DNA from: Comamonadaceae bacterium
Lineage (GTDB): Bacteria; Pseudomonadota; Gammaproteobacteria; Burkholderiales; Burkholderiaceae_C
Assembly (NCBI GenBank): GCA_947460165.1
Contig: CANHKH010000167.1
Location: forward strand, 1-7,371
Direction of reading: 5' to 3'
DNA: 7,371 nucleotides
The notes beneath the pieces are model-generated. The model had not been told where the DNA came from. It saw only the letters and a program-made list of their open reading frames with translations, and ran no database searches. Of the stretch, positions 5,624 through 7,371 are shown in pieces (position 1 is the first letter of the stretch; each line of letters opens with the position of its first letter). Made by a program: the position numbers and the translations under genes.

Positions 5624-6580
5624 ATGGATTTGCGACGTTTGCACCACGCCATGCTGCTGGCCGAGGAGCTCAGCTTTTCCCGCGCCGCAGAGCGTGCGTA
5701 CCTTTCTCAGACGGCGTTCAGTCGAAGCATCCAGTCGCTGGAGGCCGAGTTCGGCGTGAGGCTATTCGACCGGGACACGAGGTCGGTCAGGCCGACGCTG
5801 GTGGGTTCGCGCCTGGTGGCCCGTGGCAAAACGCTGTTGTCCGAAGCCGCGGACATCTCGCGCGAGCTGAGCCTGTTCAACAGCGCGGAAGCTGGCGACC
5901 TGTCGTTCGGGGTGAGCGGCATGGCCCTGGACGCCAAGCTGCGGGGCCAGATCGTCGCATTCAACCGGCTGCACCCCAAGCTGCGCCTGCACATCGAGGT
6001 CGGCGACTGGAAGCTCTTGCGGGCACAGTTGGAAGAAGATCGGATCGAGTTCTTTATCGCTTACCCGGCGGACCTCGCGGATAATCCCAAATTCAAGGTT
6101 ACACCGCTGGAGGGGCGGCACGCCTCCACCTTCTGCCGTGCCGGGCATCCACTGCTGACAAGGGGCGCGCCAGTGGTGCCTGCCAACTACCTCGCGTATC
6201 CGTGGGCCGCCGTCCAACTGGCAGATGAATTCAGCGCCACATTCAGAAAGGTGTGCGGCCTGGGAAAGGATGACCCGTTGCCACTGGCGCTGTCGTGCAG
6301 CAATACCAGTTTGTTGCGTGAGGCTGCGCTGCATACCGATGCGCTTCTGTTCACCTGGCGAGACTGGCTCATTCCGGACCTGGATGCAGGCCGACTGGTC
6401 GACATCGGGACGCTGCTCGAGCCCAGGCATGCGCTTGGCGACCGATTGATCCACTGCGCCGTAGTCCAACGCGCCGGTCGCACTTGTTCTCCTGCTGCGC
6501 AGCGGGCGATGGAGGAAATTTTGTCTGATGCCGCTGAGCACGGGGCACCATCATTCGCCCGCCGGCACAAGAAGGGCTGA
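5624..6580 (+). CDS. LysR-family transcriptional regulator
   Basis: 318 residues, normal for the family. The N-terminal winged helix-turn-helix spans about residues 1-60: MDLRRLHHAMLLAEELSFSR, then AAERAYLSQTAFSRSIQSLE and FGVRLFDRDTRSVRPTLVG. The remainder is the two-lobed effector-binding domain, beginning near residue 91 with GDLSFGVSGMA. LysR proteins usually bind the intergenic region next to a divergent target operon and respond to a substrate or intermediate. Here the divergent neighbour is the cupin-Bug-amidohydrolase operon, starting 66 bp away, with a palindromic candidate site between them; control of that operon and of its own gene is the natural inference. The effector is unknown. 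The C-terminal tail is basic (ARRHKKG). No obvious terminator follows; about 150 bp downstream an IS91-type remnant begins. Confidence 0.95.
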   Translation: MDLRRLHHAMLLAEELSFSRAAERAYLSQTAFSRSIQSLEAEFGVRLFDRDTRSVRPTLVGSRLVARGKTLLSEAADISRELSLFNSAEAGDLSFGVSGMALDAKLRGQIVAFNRLHPKLRLHIEVGDWKLLRAQLEEDRIEFFIAYPADLADNPKFKVTPLEGRHASTFCRAGHPLLTRGAPVVPANYLAYPWAAVQLADEFSATFRKVCGLGKDDPLPLALSCSNTSLLREAALHTDALLFTWRDWLIPDLDAGRLVDIGTLLEPRHALGDRLIHCAVVQRAGRTCSPAAQRAMEEILSDAAEHGAPSFARRHKKG

Positions 6581-6729
6581 TGCAAGCGACAGGCATGCGA
6601 GAAGGCAAGCACATTCAAGCTTTTCCCATTGCGGCGCAATAGATGACGTAGCCGACTCTGCTCAGATGCAGACACTGGCCCCCTGGGATGCGGGAAGCCT
6701 CGTACTTGTGCCAACGGCGGACTGCTCGA

Positions 6730-6990
6730 CGAGCATCGACAAAGACTCTGTGCCGTTACATCACCCGGCCGGCGCTGGCAGACGAACGCGTGCAGACCAA
6801 CGCCGCAGGACAGTTGGCACACAAGCTCAAAACCCTCTGGCGCGATCGCTCCGACCACGCACCTGGTGATGTCGCCGCTGGCGCTCCTGCAGCGGCTGGC
6901 GGCGCTGGTGCCGACACCGCGCACGCACCGTCACCTGTCTTACGGAGTGTTCGCGTCGAACTCGCCGTTGCGAGCCAGCGCGATAGCGAA
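6730..6990 (+). pseudogene. IS91-type (Y2) transposase C-terminal remnant with frameshift
   Basis: Frame one gives TLCRYITRPALADERVQ (from 6745) and then QLAHKLKTLWRDRS, ending near 6853. One frame over, from 6854, the same protein continues as TTHLVMSPLALLQRLAALVP and then YGVFASNSPLR, to about 6974. Together they match the conserved C-terminal part of the putative-transposase (Y2_Tnp) domain of IS91/IS801-like elements: LCRYI.RP, LK.P.RDGTTH, MSPLEF..RLAALVP.PR, and the GV.A...LR end. The break lies at about 6851-6854. The catalytic tyrosine region and the zinc-binding N-terminus are absent. The flanks, 6581-6729 and 6991-7194, show no gene I recognise; they may hold further degraded ends of the element. 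Confidence 0.85.
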
Positions 6991-7194
6991 GCGACAGTCA
7001 GTTATCGAAGTGGCGCTTCCCGCGAGCGGACGTTGGTGGGTGACTTTTTTCGCTGCAAAGCAGGCACAACTTTGGCTGGCCTGCAAAGCCGAGGGCGTGA
7101 ACACAATAGCTGACATGTCATTGAGCGTCAGCAACGCACATCATGACCATCAAGTCATCACATCAGTCACGCTTGAGCAGATTGACTTGTCCCC

Positions 7195-7229
7195 AAAAGC
7201 CAAGCCCAACTTGCCGTTGAGCTTGGCTT
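7195..7229 (-). terminator. Intrinsic terminator after the right-edge serine hydrolase gene
   Basis: A 9-bp perfect stem AAGCCAAGC (7197-7205) / GCTTGGCTT (7221-7229) is extended by CAAC (7207-7210) / GTTG (7216-7219) across one C-A mismatch, with a five-base loop TTGCC. Read on the minus strand the hairpin starts 3 bp after the stop codon at 7233-7235 and is followed by TTTTGGGG, a short U tract. It fits a rho-independent terminator for the gene entering from the right. On the plus strand no T run follows. Confidence 0.75.
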
Positions 7230-7232
7230 GTC

Positions 7233-7371
7233 TCAATTGACTATGGCTTGAGAAACCAGATTTTTCATCAGTCTGCGGTAGCTGGCACGCAATGGACTGG
7301 GGGACTGTGTCATGTAGACAGCGCACAATTTTTCTTTGGGTTCAGCCCAGAAAAAAGTCCCTGCAAATCCA
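7233..7371 (-). CDS. Beta-lactamase-family serine hydrolase (class C/esterase EstB-like), C-terminal end (partial at right edge)
   Basis: The minus strand is open from the right edge to TGA at 7233-7235, giving 45 residues plus a stop. The translation begins GFAGTFFWAEPKEKLCAVYM, then TQSPSPLRASYRRLMKNLVS and QAIVN. The G.(A/G)GT.FW.(D/E)PKE.L..V.MTQ block and the following R..(Y/L)R.L..L(V)..AI ending are characteristic of the C-terminal strands and last helix of the serine beta-lactamase/penicillin-binding-protein-like esterase family. The catalytic SxxK and YxN motifs lie outside the window, so neither the enzyme's activity nor its substrate can be judged. It is too short and open-ended to be found by a simple start-to-stop search. 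A terminator directly follows the stop, so the gene ends a transcription unit and is separate from the LysR module. Confidence 0.8.
   Translation of the reverse strand, partial: GFAGTFFWAEPKEKLCAVYMTQSPSPLRASYRRLMKNLVSQAIVN

Noticed and set aside
7199..7227. An integron attC-like site, because RYYYAAC and GTTRRRY cores appear within the hairpin
   Set aside because: The cores are separated by only five bases with no L boxes, and any palindrome containing CAAC would give this match; a terminator right after a stop codon explains it better.
7329..7355. A hairpin TTTTTC-tt-TGGG / CCCA-GAAAAA as a second terminator
   Set aside because: It lies inside the coding end of the serine hydrolase, and its T and A runs are in the wrong order for a terminator on either strand.

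Overview
The window looks like GC-rich chromosomal DNA from a Burkholderiales-type betaproteobacterium (Comamonadaceae, Alcaligenaceae or a close relative). The main reason is the presence of two Bug/TctC-type periplasmic solute receptors without linked permease genes, a hallmark of that order. Short degraded transposase remnants mark it as accessory, rearranged sequence. Species cannot be fixed from the sequence alone.

Layout. (1) 1-314, minus strand: N-terminal third of a Bug receptor that runs off the left edge. (2) 315-877: a spacer of about 560 bp with no recognisable gene. (3) 878-1976, plus strand: a CaiD-like crotonase (enoyl-CoA hydratase/isomerase) lacking its usual N-terminal strand, then a 7Fe-type ferredoxin 28 bp downstream. 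(4) about 1974-2120, minus strand: a C-terminal fragment of an IS630-family transposase, wedged between the ferredoxin and the next gene. (5) 2119-5557, minus strand: a likely three-gene operon transcribed cupin, Bug receptor, YtcJ-type amidohydrolase. (6) 5624-6580, plus strand: a LysR-type regulator divergent from that operon, with a nested palindrome just upstream of its start. (7) about 6730-6990, plus strand: a frameshifted fragment of an IS91-type (Y2) transposase. (8) 7233-7371, minus strand: the C-terminal end of a beta-lactamase-family serine hydrolase entering from the right edge, followed by a good intrinsic terminator at 7195-7229.

The best functional unit is the LysR / cupin / Bug / amidohydrolase module. 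It suggests LysR-controlled uptake and hydrolysis of a small organic compound, perhaps an amide, formamide or cyclic amide; the substrate cannot be read from the sequence. The crotonase-ferredoxin pair looks like a piece of an acyl-CoA pathway cut from its original context. The window therefore reads as a mosaic: two catabolic fragments joined at an IS630 scar and bounded on the right by an IS91 scar. No CRISPR array, tRNA, rRNA, phage or defence system was seen.
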